The notes beneath the pieces were generated by a model. It ran no database searches. It had not been told where the DNA came from and saw nothing but the letters and a program-made list of their open reading frames with translations. A program made the position numbers and the translations under genes. This document shows positions 27,005-35,494 of a stretch of DNA of 64,000 nucleotides, in pieces; position 1 is the stretch's first letter, and each line of letters opens with the position of its first letter. The stretch is from Quadrisphaera setariae (GTDB lineage Bacteria > Actinomycetota > Actinomycetes > Actinomycetales > Quadrisphaeraceae): contig NZ_VKAC01000011.1 in the NCBI RefSeq assembly GCF_008041935.1, positions 62,001 through 126,000 of the forward strand. The letters run 5' to 3'.

Positions 27005-29131
27005 ATGAGAAGCGTCTTGCAAGCACCCGTCGGACGGCGCAGCGCCTGGGCGTCGGTGGTGCTGGGCCTGCTGGTGGTGGTCGGGCTGCTGGCGTTCGCC
27101 CCCTCCCCCGACCGCGGGAACGGCGTCAGCGCCGGCCTGCCGTCCAGCGCGGACTCGGTCCAGGTGGCCGAGCTGGCGAAGCAGCTGCCGGGCGCTGACG
27201 CGACGTCAGCGCTCGTCGTCGTCCGCCGCGACGGCGGTCTGCAGGCTGGCGACACCGCGGCGCTGCAGCAGCTCTCCGGGCAGCTGGCCCAGGTCGCCGA
27301 GGGCGGCCGGGTGGCGCCACCCGTGGTCTCGCAGGACGGGACGACGGCGCTCGTCGCCGTGCCCCTGAGCACCGCCGGCGGCACCGAGGCGCTGGCGGAC
27401 ACCGTGAAGGACATCCGCGCCGAGGTGCGCTCGGCCACCGCCGAACTGCCAGACGGGCTCACCGCCGAGGTCACCGGCGGCGCGGCGTTCACCACCGACA
27501 TCGCCGCCTCGTTCGACGGCGCGAACTTCACGCTGCTGCTCACCACGGTGCTCGTGGTGGCCGCGCTGCTGCTCGTCACGTACCGCAGCCCGGTGCTCTG
27601 GCTCGTGCCGCTGGCCGTGGTCGGCGCCTCGGCCGCTGCGGCGACGGCGCTGTTCGCGGTGGTCTCGCGCACGTTCGGCCTGGTGCTCGACCCGTCCACC
27701 GGCGGCATCGCCGACGTCCTGGTCTTCGGCGCCGGCACCAACTACGCCCTGCTCCTCATCGCCCGCTACCGCGAGGAGCTGCGGCGCGAGCCAGACCGAC
27801 GCCTCGCCATGACCCGGGCCTGGCGCGGCGCCGCCCCCGCCATCGCCGCGAGCGCTGGCACGGTGGTGCTGTCGCTGCTGGCGCTGTCGTTCGCAGTGCT
27901 GGGCTCCAACCGCAGCGTCGGGCAGTTCGGCGCGCTGGGCATCGCGGTGGCGGCCCTGTTCGCGCTGTTCGTGCTGCCGTCGGCCCTGGTGCTGTGCGGG
28001 CGCGGGGTGTTCTGGCCGTTCGTGCCGAAGGTCGGCTCCGCGGAGACCTCGCTGAGCGGGCCGTGGTCGCGCGTGGGGCGGGCCGTGGTGAAGAGGCCGT
28101 GGCGCGTGGTGGCGGTCGCCGTCGCCGTCCTCGCGGTGATGGCCGCGGGGCTCTCGGGGGCGCGGCTCGGGCTCAGCCAGACCGAGCAGTTCCGGGTGCA
28201 GGCGGAGTCGGTGGACGGGCTGGAGACGCTGGCGAAGGGGTTCCCGGCGGGCGCCGCCGACCCGGCGCGGGTCATCGTGCGCAGCACGGACCCGGCGGTC
28301 GTCCAGGGCGTGGTGGATGCGGCCTCGGCCAGCGAGGGCGTGGCGTCGGCGAGCGCCGGGCGACAGGCCGCAGGCACCGGCGGGGGCACCGGTATCACCG
28401 AGGTCACCGCCGTGCTCGACGGCGACCCGGGCAGCCCTGCGGCCATCGCCACCGTGGAGCGGCTGCGCTCCGCCGTCAGCGACGTGCCGGGCGGGGCGCT
28501 GGTGGGCGGCAGCACCGCGAGCGACCTCGACGTCAAGACCGCCACCGAGCGCGACCTGCGCGTGGTGGCCCCGCTGGTGCTGCTGGTGGTCCTCGCCGTG
28601 CTCGTGGTGCTGCTGCGGGCCGTCGTCGGGCCGCTGGTGCTGGTGGCCACCGTGGTGGCGAGCTTCTTCGCCGCGCTCGGCGCCGGGAACTGGCTGGCGA
28701 CGTCGGTGCTCGGCTACCCCGGGCTGGACACGGGTGTGCCGCTGCTGGCGTTCCTGTTCCTCGTCGCCCTCGGGGTGGACTACAACATCTTCCTCGTCAC
28801 GCGCGTGCGCGAGGAGGTGCCGGCCCGCGGCACCCGGGAGGCCGTGGTCGTGGGCGTCTCGGTGACCGGGGCCGTCATCACCAGCGCCGGCGTGCTCCTG
28901 GCGGCGGTCTTCACCGTGCTGGGCGTGCTGCCGCTCATCACGCTGACGGAGCTGGGGATCATCGTGGGCCTGGGCGTGCTGCTGGACACTCTCCTCGTGC
29001 GGACGCTGCTGGTGCCGGCGCTCTTCACGCTGCTGGACCGGCGCGCCTGGTGGCCGGGGGCGCTGTCCCGCTCCGGCCGCCACCGCGGCGCGGCGCACAC
29101 CTCCGCCCAGCGGGAGCTGGCCCCCCGCTGA
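27005..29131 (+). CDS. MMPL-family RND transporter (exporter)
   Basis: A 708-residue membrane exporter with the duplicated MMPL layout: helix 1 (SVVLGLLVVVGLLAFAP), an extracytoplasmic domain of about 150 residues, five helices including LVVAALLLVTYRSPVLWLVP and GAGTNYALLLIARYREELRRE (energy-coupling segment with GTNY), then a second half repeating the pattern with LFLVALGVDYNIFLVTRVREE. I use the ATG at 27005, because GAGAGG lies 5 bases upstream, and not the TTG three bases earlier. The divergent MarR regulator indicates export of a toxic or signalling compound driven by proton flow. Lipid export, as by mycobacterial MmpL, cannot be excluded. Confidence 0.9.
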   Translation: MRSVLQAPVGRRSAWASVVLGLLVVVGLLAFAPSPDRGNGVSAGLPSSADSVQVAELAKQLPGADATSALVVVRRDGGLQAGDTAALQQLSGQLAQVAEGGRVAPPVVSQDGTTALVAVPLSTAGGTEALADTVKDIRAEVRSATAELPDGLTAEVTGGAAFTTDIAASFDGANFTLLLTTVLVVAALLLVTYRSPVLWLVPLAVVGASAAAATALFAVVSRTFGLVLDPSTGGIADVLVFGAGTNYALLLIARYREELRREPDRRLAMTRAWRGAAPAIAASAGTVVLSLLALSFAVLGSNRSVGQFGALGIAVAALFALFVLPSALVLCGRGVFWPFVPKVGSAETSLSGPWSRVGRAVVKRPWRVVAVAVAVLAVMAAGLSGARLGLSQTEQFRVQAESVDGLETLAKGFPAGAADPARVIVRSTDPAVVQGVVDAASASEGVASASAGRQAAGTGGGTGITEVTAVLDGDPGSPAAIATVERLRSAVSDVPGGALVGGSTASDLDVKTATERDLRVVAPLVLLVVLAVLVVLLRAVVGPLVLVATVVASFFAALGAGNWLATSVLGYPGLDTGVPLLAFLFLVALGVDYNIFLVTRVREEVPARGTREAVVVGVSVTGAVITSAGVLLAAVFTVLGVLPLITLTELGIIVGLGVLLDTLLVRTLLVPALFTLLDRRAWWPGALSRSGRHRGAAHTSAQRELAPR

Positions 29132-29136
29132 CCCCT

Positions 29137-29250
29137 CGTGATCATGGGAGTCACCAACACCGACAGCCGTGATCATGGACTCCACCACCGACCCGTCGTC
29201 GGCAACGTCCATGATCACGGCAAGTGGTGCCGGCAGGTCCCATGATCACG
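29137..29250. repeat. Two nested perfect 13-bp inverted repeats built on GTGATCATGG
   Basis: The outer pair CGTGATCATGGGA (29137-29149) and TCCCATGATCACG (29238-29250) is a perfect inverted repeat. The inner pair CCGTGATCATGGA (29167-29179) and TCCATGATCACGG (29208-29220) is also perfect. All four contain the core TGATCATGG or its complement. The element fills the gap between the MMPL and peptide transporter genes, which run in the same direction. It could fold as a long hairpin or cruciform. A related arm, CCCATGATCACGG, appears at 46154-46166. Confidence 0.8.
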
Positions 29251-29293
29251 GTCGGGTGGCCAGGACCAGGTGCCGGTGGCAACCTAGAACCCC

Positions 29294-30760
29294 GTGAGCG
29301 TGAAGGACGAGGCCGCCGCAGCCGCGGACCGCGGGTTCCTGGGCCAGCCGCGGGCGCTGGCCCACCTGTTCGGCGTGGAGATGTGGGAGCGGTTCAGCTT
29401 CTACGGGATGCAGGCGATCCTCGCCTACTACCTCTACTACTCCGTCGCCGACGGCGGCCTCGGCATCCCCCAGGCGACCGCCACGAGCATCGTCGGCGCC
29501 TACGGCGGCCTGGTGTACCTCTCGACCATCGTCGGCGGCTGGGTCTCCGACCGGCTGGCCGGGCGCGAGCGCGTGCTCTTCTGGAGCGCGAGCGTGGTCA
29601 TGGCCGGGCACATCGCCCTCGCGGTGCTGCCCGGCCTGGCCGGCGTGGGCGTCGGCCTGGTGCTCGTGGCGCTCGGCAGCGGCGGGGTCAAGGCGACGGC
29701 GACGGCGCTGGTCGGCACCCTCTACGCCGAGGGCGACACCCGCCGTGACGCCGGGTTCTCGCTGTTCTACCTGGGCATCAACGTCGGCGCTCTCATCGGC
29801 CCGCTGCTGACCGGCCTCGCGCAGAGCGAGGTCGGGTTCCACGTCGGGTTCGGGCTGGCGGCCATCGGCATGGCGCTCGGACTCACGCAGTACGCCGTCG
29901 GCCGGCGGGGCCTGCGCGGCGGGGAGGCCTCCCGCGTGCCGGACCCGCTCCCCGCCGCGCAGCGGCTGCGGTGGGCGCTGGTCGCGGTCGCCGTCGTCGT
30001 CGTCATCGCGGTGGCGGGCCTCCTCGGCCTGCTGCCGCTGGCCGGGCTCGCCACCATCGTCGCCGGGACCTGCGCCGTCGCGTCGGTGGCGTACTTCGCG
30101 TTCCTGCTCCGCAGCTCCCGCATCGACGCCGTGGAACGGCGCCGGGTGCTCGCCTTCATCCCGATGTTCATCGCCTCGGTGGCGTTCTGGTCGCTCTACC
30201 AGCAGCAGTCGACGGTGGTCGCGCTGTTCGCCGACTCCCAGCTCGACCGGTCGCTGTTCGGCTGGACCGTGCCGGCCTCCTGGGTGCAGTCGATCAACCC
30301 GGTCTTCATCATCGTGCTGTCGGGCGTCTTCGCCGCCCTGTGGACGCGGCTCGGCTCGCGCCAGCCGTCCGCGCCGGTGAAGTTCGCCGCGGGCGTGGGC
30401 GTCATGGGCGTGGCGTTCCTGCTGTTCCTGCCGATGTCCGACCCAGCGCCGCACAGCGCGCCGCTGCTCGGGCTGGTCGGGGTGCTGCTGGCGTTCACCG
30501 TGGCGGAGCTGCTGCTCTCGCCGGTCGGGCTGTCGCTGTCCACCAAGCTCGCGCCGAAGGCGTTCCCCACCCAGATGGTGGCGCTGTGGTTCCTGTCCAC
30601 CGCGCTCGGGTCGGCGCTGGCCGGCGTGTTCGCGGGGAACTGGACCCCCGAGGGGCAGGCCGGGTACTTCAGCGTGCTGGGCCTCGTGGCGATCGCGCTC
30701 GCCGTAGCCCTGGCGCTGGTGGCCGGGCCGATCCACCGGCTCATGAGCGGCGTCGGCTGA
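29294..30760 (+). CDS. POT-family proton-dependent peptide transporter
   Basis: A 488-residue transporter of the proton-dependent oligopeptide (POT/PTR2) family. The diagnostic ExxER motif is in EMWERFSFYGM on helix 1, followed by YYLYYS, GGWVSDRLAGRE and GINVGALIGP. About 12 to 14 hydrophobic helices are seen, with a QQQS segment on the later helix (WSLYQQQSTVVALFADSQLDR). It imports di- and tripeptides together with protons. The GTG start at 29294 gives the normal leader before the ExxER helix. It stands alone; the next gene is convergent. Confidence 0.9.
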   Translation: MSVKDEAAAAADRGFLGQPRALAHLFGVEMWERFSFYGMQAILAYYLYYSVADGGLGIPQATATSIVGAYGGLVYLSTIVGGWVSDRLAGRERVLFWSASVVMAGHIALAVLPGLAGVGVGLVLVALGSGGVKATATALVGTLYAEGDTRRDAGFSLFYLGINVGALIGPLLTGLAQSEVGFHVGFGLAAIGMALGLTQYAVGRRGLRGGEASRVPDPLPAAQRLRWALVAVAVVVVIAVAGLLGLLPLAGLATIVAGTCAVASVAYFAFLLRSSRIDAVERRRVLAFIPMFIASVAFWSLYQQQSTVVALFADSQLDRSLFGWTVPASWVQSINPVFIIVLSGVFAALWTRLGSRQPSAPVKFAAGVGVMGVAFLLFLPMSDPAPHSAPLLGLVGVLLAFTVAELLLSPVGLSLSTKLAPKAFPTQMVALWFLSTALGSALAGVFAGNWTPEGQAGYFSVLGLVAIALAVALALVAGPIHRLMSGVG

Positions 30761-30781
30761 CCGGCTCCGCTCCCCGCCGGG

Positions 30782-31744
30782 TCAGGCAGCGGGGATCGAG
30801 CGGTCGACCCACTCCCAGCTGACCCGGGCCGAGGCGTCCGGAGCCATGGACGCCTTGTCGACCTCGATGACCACCCAGCCGCCGAAATCCCCCGGCAGCG
30901 CTGCCAGCACAGCGTCGAGGTCGATCTGCCCGAGTCCCGGCTCGAGGAAGATGCCGCTGTCGGCGGCCTTCCGGTACGGGGTGGGCGTGGCGCGGCTGGC
31001 CGCGGCCACCCCCAGGTCGAGGTCCTTGAGGTGCAGGTCGAGCAGGCGGTCGGCGTGCCGGCGCAGCATCGCCGCGGCGTCGATCCCCGCCCACTCCAGG
31101 TGCCCCACGTCGAAGGACGCCCCCAGCAGGTCCGCGGGGATCGCGGCGAGCACCTGCTCGATCTCGTCCTCGGTCTCCACCCAGGTGCCCACGTGGTTGT
31201 GCAGCCCCGGCCGCACCCCTTCGGCCACGAGCACCTCACAGGCCTGCCCGAGGACGTCGATGACCTCGTCCAGCCGGGCCTGGTCGAAGTCCAGACCCGT
31301 GGCCGCACCCACCTCGGTGCGCGGGTGCTTCGGCCCCCACGCCACCTCCGGCGCGATGAAGACGCTCTCCAGCCCGAAGTACGCCGACTCCTCCGCGCGG
31401 CGACGCACACCGTCGAACCAGTGGACCCGTTCTGCCGAGCCGGGAGCCAGGCGCACGTCGTGGTCGGACGGGATGCCGATCTGCGCATATCCCGGAGCCA
31501 GCGCCAGCCCGGACTCGCGGACCATCAGCGCGTAGTCCTGCAGGGTCTGGGTGGCCAGCACCTCCATCATCACCGCCCCGAACCCGGCGTCCCTGATCTC
31601 GGCGAGGACGCCGGGATAGTCGGCCCGGAAGTCGGGGTCGGCGTAGCGCCACAGGTCGGGGCTGTCCGGGTCGGAGGGGTCGGCCTTGACGTTGATCCAC
31701 TGGATGGCGTTGAGGGCGACGCGGTCGCGGGTCAGACGGGGCAC
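30782..31744 (-). CDS. Sugar phosphate isomerase/epimerase-like TIM-barrel protein
   Basis: A 320-residue xylose isomerase-like TIM-barrel protein. Barrel elements and metal-binding positions are seen: DAGFGAVMMEVL, VRPGLHNHVGTWVETEDEI, ASFDVGHLEWAG (Asp and His ligands), LLDLHLKDLD and GWVVIEVDKA (Glu). Such enzymes isomerise or epimerise sugars, inositol derivatives or hydroxy-acids with a divalent metal. The GTG at 31744 has AGAGG 9 bases upstream; a GTG six bases earlier is possible. It is convergent with the peptide transporter. Two more members of this superfamily lie at 43203 and 60203. The substrate is unknown. Confidence 0.82.
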   Translation of the reverse strand: MPRLTRDRVALNAIQWINVKADPSDPDSPDLWRYADPDFRADYPGVLAEIRDAGFGAVMMEVLATQTLQDYALMVRESGLALAPGYAQIGIPSDHDVRLAPGSAERVHWFDGVRRRAEESAYFGLESVFIAPEVAWGPKHPRTEVGAATGLDFDQARLDEVIDVLGQACEVLVAEGVRPGLHNHVGTWVETEDEIEQVLAAIPADLLGASFDVGHLEWAGIDAAAMLRRHADRLLDLHLKDLDLGVAAASRATPTPYRKAADSGIFLEPGLGQIDLDAVLAALPGDFGGWVVIEVDKASMAPDASARVSWEWVDRSIPAA

Positions 31745-31819
31745 GCCCACCAGCCTCTCCCGCGCGGCTCGGTGGTGGGAAGCCCCGCGCCGCACCGGAC
31801 CGCGCCAGGGTGCCGCCGG

Positions 31820-32316
31820 ATGGCCGTGGTCCACCGGCTCGCCTCGCGCAACCACCGCCAGGGCGGCGGCGGGCCGTTCGCCGCGCTCGTCGTCCGCAGC
31901 GACACGGGCGAGGTGGTGAGCGCCGGTGTGGACGTGGTGCTCGGTACGGGCATCTCCTCCGGGCACGCCGAGGTGGTGGTGCTGGGGCTGGCGCAGACGG
32001 CCACCGGCACGTGGGACCTCGGCGGCCCCGGACAGCCCGAGCACGAGCTCGTCGTCAGCTGGCGGCCGTGCGTCCAGTGCTGCGGAGCCGCGATGTGGTC
32101 GGGCGTGCGGCGCCTCGTGGTGGCCGGTCGGGGGCCGGTCGGGGGCCGGAGCTGGAGGAGATCACCGGCTTCGACGAGGGGCCGCTCGGCGCCGACTGGG
32201 CGGAGCAGTTCGAGGCCCGGGGCGTCACCGTGGTGACGGACGTGCTGCGCGAGGAGGCGCTGGCCGTCTACCGCGAGTACCGCGCGGAGGCCGACGGCGG
32301 GCGGGCGCTGGTCTAG
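31820..32316 (+). pseudogene. Nucleoside deaminase gene broken by an 11-bp tandem duplication
   Basis: The first 105 residues are a clear cytidine/guanine deaminase-type domain: GGGPFAALVVRSDTGEVV, the zinc-binding HAEVVVLGLAQ and PCVQCCGAAMW (His, Cys, Cys ligands and catalytic Glu). The frame then runs into VGGRSWRR and stops at 32236 without the family's C terminus. The sequence CCGGTCGGGGG is present twice in tandem (32124-32134 and 32135-32145). Removing one copy restores a frame reading VAGRGPELEEITGFDEGPLGADWAEQFEARG to a stop at 32316, with the full family C terminus. So the gene is intact except for this duplication, and is either recently inactivated or reversibly switched by slippage. 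Confidence 0.8.
32124..32145. repeat. Perfect 11-bp tandem duplication causing a frameshift
   Basis: Two adjacent copies of CCGGTCGGGGG, an insertion of 11 bases that shifts the reading frame of the deaminase gene. Such short direct repeats arise by polymerase slippage and can also be lost the same way. Confidence 0.9.
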
Positions 32317-32413
32317 AACACCCGCCGGCCGTCGGCCCCGTCGTCGTCCTGATCTCCGGTCCCGGCCCGGTTCCAGGACCCGGAGCAGCGTCCACGACCA
32401 CGGACGGGGACGG

Positions 32414-33349
32414 TCAGGGGACGAGCGACCCCGCGGCGGTGAACAGGCGGTACCACTCCTGGCGGCTCAGGCGGACGTCAGAGCCGGCCACCGCCTCGCG
32501 CACGCGCTCCGGCTTGGTGGTGCCCAGCACCACCTGGATGTCGGCCGGGTGCCGGGTGATCCAGGCCGTGGCGATGCCCGTTGGGGTGACGCCGTGGGCG
32601 TCGGCCAGCTCGTCCAGGACGTCGTTGAGGTCGGCGTACTTCTCGCGGTCACCCAGGAAGACGCCCGTGAAGAAGCCGCCCTGGAACGGCGACCACGCCT
32701 GCAGCGTCGTGCCGTGGATCCGGGCGTGCTCGAGCATCCCGCCGTCGCGGTGCACCGACTGCTCCAGGCCCTCCATGTTCGAGGCCACGCCGGTGGAGAT
32801 GAGTGAGGAGTGGGTGATGCTCAGCTGCACCTGGTTGACCTCCAGCGGCTGGCGCACGGCGGTCTTGAGCAGCTCCTGCTGGTAGGGCGTGTGGTTGGAC
32901 ACCCCGAAGCGGCGGACCTTGCCCGCGGCCTCGAGCTGGTCGAAGGCGGCAGCCACCTCCTCGGGCTCCACGAGGGCGTCGGGGCGGTGCAGCAGCAACA
33001 GGTCGAGGTGGTCGGTCTGCAGGGCCCTGAGCGAGGCGTCCACCGAGCTGACGATGTGCTCGGTGGAGAAGTCGAAGAAGCCGTCGCGGATGCCGCACTT
33101 GGACTGGATGAGCACGCGCTCGCGCTCGGAGGGCGTGAGCTTCACCGCCTCGGCGAAGCGGCGCTCGCAGAGGTGGTCGCCGCCGTAGACGTCGGCGTGG
33201 TCGAGCACGGTGACGCCCTCGTCGAGGGCGGTGCGCACGAGGGCGTCGATGGCCGCATCGTCGAGGGAGTCGATGCGCATGAGGCCGAGCACGATGCTGC
33301 TGACCTCGAGGCCGGTGCGGCCGAGCTGCTGGGTCTTCACCGGACCCAT
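32414..33349 (-). CDS. Aldo/keto reductase family protein
   Basis: A 311-residue AKR with the expected TIM-barrel pattern: LGRTGLEVSSIVLGLMRI, LDHADVYGGDHLCERRFAEAV (catalytic Asp/Tyr), IQSKCGIRDGFFDFS (catalytic Lys), LDLLLLHRPDALVEPEEVAAAFDQL (catalytic His) and the late VLGTTKPERV cofactor loop. It resembles YdhF-type oxidoreductases that reduce carbonyl substrates with NADPH. The ATG at 33349 is preferred to the GTG at 33376 because the family N terminus lies at MGPVKTQQLGRTG. It stands alone, downstream of the DUF805 gene on the same strand. Confidence 0.88.
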   Translation of the reverse strand: MGPVKTQQLGRTGLEVSSIVLGLMRIDSLDDAAIDALVRTALDEGVTVLDHADVYGGDHLCERRFAEAVKLTPSERERVLIQSKCGIRDGFFDFSTEHIVSSVDASLRALQTDHLDLLLLHRPDALVEPEEVAAAFDQLEAAGKVRRFGVSNHTPYQQELLKTAVRQPLEVNQVQLSITHSSLISTGVASNMEGLEQSVHRDGGMLEHARIHGTTLQAWSPFQGGFFTGVFLGDREKYADLNDVLDELADAHGVTPTGIATAWITRHPADIQVVLGTTKPERVREAVAGSDVRLSRQEWYRLFTAAGSLVP

Positions 33350-33385
33350 CCTGTCGCCCGCGCGCGCACCGGCCACCGGGGACCG

Positions 33386-33904
33386 TCAGGCCGGGGTGCC
33401 GCCCTGCCCCGGCTGCTGCAGCGGAGCCGGCGGGTAGCTCTGCCCGTACCCCTGCTGCGGCGGAGCCGGCGGGTAGCTCTGCCCGTACGCCGGCTGCTCG
33501 TAGCCCTTCTGCCCGTACCCGGGAGGGGTCCACTGGCCGCCCTTGGGCGAGGGCCCGAAGCGGTTGGGGCCCGGCTGTCCGTCCTGGCACGCCCAGACGA
33601 TGACGAGGATCCAGCCCACCACCGGGATGAGCCCGATGAGGTACTTGGCGCCGTGCCGGTCCGTGTCGTGCATGCGCCGCCAGCCGAGGGCGAGGGTGGG
33701 CACGAGGAGCGCCAGGCTCGCGATCGCGTTGAGGGGCCCGGTGTCGTCGGAGCGGGTGCCGAACAGGGCCGTGTCGAGCGTCGAGGTGACGATGCCGACG
33801 ACCACGGTGAACAGCACGAACCACCAGAACTCCGAACGGCGGGCGCGGCCCCGGAAGGTGGCGTACTGGCGGAAGGCGCTGGCGACGGCGTCGCGAGGGC
33901 TCAC
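33386..33904 (-). CDS. DUF805 membrane protein with proline/glutamine/tyrosine-rich tail
   Basis: A 172-residue protein with an N-terminal DUF805 domain: YATFRGRARRSEFWWFVLFTVVV, then a LLVPTLALGWRRMHDTDRHG segment and YLIGLIPVVGWILVIVWACQDGQPGPNRFGP, giving about four membrane helices. The last 55 residues are an intrinsically disordered Gly/Gln/Pro/Tyr tail with two near-identical units of YGQSYPPAP. The GTG at 33904 has AGGAG four bases upstream and fixes the start. DUF805 proteins are common in many bacteria; the function is unknown. It is divergent from the SWIM-MoxR-VWA operon. Confidence 0.85.
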   Translation of the reverse strand: MSPRDAVASAFRQYATFRGRARRSEFWWFVLFTVVVGIVTSTLDTALFGTRSDDTGPLNAIASLALLVPTLALGWRRMHDTDRHGAKYLIGLIPVVGWILVIVWACQDGQPGPNRFGPSPKGGQWTPPGYGQKGYEQPAYGQSYPPAPPQQGYGQSYPPAPLQQPGQGGTPA

Positions 33905-34025
33905 GGGGCTCCTCTGCTGGGGGTGGTCACTTGCCTGCCCCTGCAGCATGGCGCCCCCCGGCTGCGGCCGACCAGCACCACGCCGCTGATCGGTGGTGAC
34001 GGCATCGACCGCCGTGCGGGGTCAG

Positions 34026-34063
34026 CACCCGTCCGGCCGCTCGCCACCCGTCCGACCGCTCGC
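34026..34063. repeat. Two near-identical 19-bp tandem units upstream of the SWIM operon
   Basis: CACCCGTCCGGCCGCTCGC and CACCCGTCCGACCGCTCGC follow directly (one mismatch). They lie about 50 bases upstream of the first gene of the five-gene operon, within the only leader region of that operon. The role is unknown. Confidence 0.6.
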
Positions 34064-34114
34064 CGCAGCGGTGACCTCGCGGCGCTGTCGGAGGGCGGCC
34101 CTACTCTGCGGCGC

Positions 34115-35494
34115 GTGCCCCAGACCTGGAGCGTCGAGCAGGTGCTCGCCCTGGCCCCGGACCCCAGCAGCGCTGCCGCGGGCCGCAAGCAGGCCTCCCC
34201 GCGGGCCTGGACGCAGACCGGCCACAGGGCCGGCCAGCCGCACGGGGCGGCCCTGTGGGGGCTGTGCCAGGGCAGCGGCAAGACCCCGTACCAGACCGTG
34301 GTCGACCTCTCCGGCGTCGACGGTCCCGCCTTCCGCTGCTCCTGCCCCTCGCGCAAGTTCCCGTGCAAGCACGCCCTCGGGCTGCTCCTGCTGTGGTCAT
34401 CAGGCTCCGTGCAGGCGGGTGAGGCGCCGGACTGGGCCGCCACCTGGCTCACCGGCCGGGCCGAGAAGGCCGAGAGGTCCGCGACGAAGGCGTCGGCCGC
34501 CACCGCCGCGGCACCACCCTCCTCCGTCGCCCAGGACGACGACGGACGCGCGGCCGCCAGGCGCGGCTCCGCCTCGGCCGCCCGCCAGCACAAGGTGGCC
34601 GCCGGGGTCGCCGAGCTGGACGAGTGGCTGGCCGACCAGGTCCGAGCGGGCCTGGCCGGGCTGGACGCCGCCGGCTACGCCCCGTTCGAGGCCGTGGCCG
34701 CGCGCATGGTCGACGCGCAGGCCCCCGGGCTGGCGACCCGCCTGCGCCGTCTGCCGGGCGTGGTCGCCTCGGGCGAGGGCTGGCCTGGCCGGCTGCTGGA
34801 GGAGCTCGCGGCGCTGCGACTGGTGACCTCGGCGCACGGCCGCCTCGACGACCTGCCCGGTCCCCTGCGGGCCAGCGTCCAGCGCGAGCTGGGCCAGCCG
34901 GTCAGCAGCGACGACGTGCTCGCGAGTCCCGGCACCGCGGACCTGTGGCAGGTCCTCGCCCTGCGCGACGCCGAGGAGGGCTCCCTGACCACCCGCCGGG
35001 TCTGGCTGTGGGGAACCCGCGCGCAGCGCCCCGCGGTGGTCCTGTCCTTCGCCCCGCGGGGCGGTGCGCTCGACGTCTCGCTGGTGCCCGGCACCGCGGT
35101 GGAGGCCGTGGTGCACCACCACCCCGGGGCAGCGCCGCTGCGAGTGCTGGTGGGCGAGCGCACCGGTGCTCCGGGTCCGCTGCCCGACTGGCCCGAGGGG
35201 AACCTCGCCGCGGCGTCGGCCGCCTTCGCGGCCGCGGTCGCCGCCGACCCGTGGACCACCTCGTGGCCGGCGCTGCTGTCACCGGTGCAACTGGTGCCGC
35301 CTGGCACGGACGGCGCCTGGGCCCTGCAGGACGCCTCCGGGCGCCGGGCGCGGCTCGTCCACAGCGACGACGACGCCCCGTGGCGCGCCCTGGCGGTGAC
35401 CGGTGGGCGACCCGCCGCGGTGGCGGTGGAGGTGGAGGCCAGCGGTGTCCGGCTCCTCGCCGTCCGCGACGGGCAGCGGCTGGTGGCGGCGTGA
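34115..35494 (+). CDS. SWIM zinc-finger protein
   Basis: A 459-residue protein. The SWIM zinc motif CxCx6CxH is seen at residues 75-86 (C75, C77, C84, H86) in FRCSCPSRKFPCKHALGLLLLW. SWIM domains bind DNA or proteins. After an Ala/Ser-rich linker (residues about 105-165) comes a long region with no named domain (LDEWLADQVRAGLAGLD and VWLWGTRAQRPAVVLSF). The GTG at 34115 was chosen because the N-terminal WSVEQVLALAPD matches the usual family start and lies just upstream of the SWIM motif. The stop overlaps the next start by 4 bases. It is the first gene of the five-gene unit SWIM-DUF5691-MoxR-DUF5682-VWA, and may be the module that recognises a target. That role is inference. Confidence 0.88.
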   Translation: MPQTWSVEQVLALAPDPSSAAAGRKQASPRAWTQTGHRAGQPHGAALWGLCQGSGKTPYQTVVDLSGVDGPAFRCSCPSRKFPCKHALGLLLLWSSGSVQAGEAPDWAATWLTGRAEKAERSATKASAATAAAPPSSVAQDDDGRAAARRGSASAARQHKVAAGVAELDEWLADQVRAGLAGLDAAGYAPFEAVAARMVDAQAPGLATRLRRLPGVVASGEGWPGRLLEELAALRLVTSAHGRLDDLPGPLRASVQRELGQPVSSDDVLASPGTADLWQVLALRDAEEGSLTTRRVWLWGTRAQRPAVVLSFAPRGGALDVSLVPGTAVEAVVHHHPGAAPLRVLVGERTGAPGPLPDWPEGNLAAASAAFAAAVAADPWTTSWPALLSPVQLVPPGTDGAWALQDASGRRARLVHSDDDAPWRALAVTGGRPAAVAVEVEASGVRLLAVRDGQRLVAA

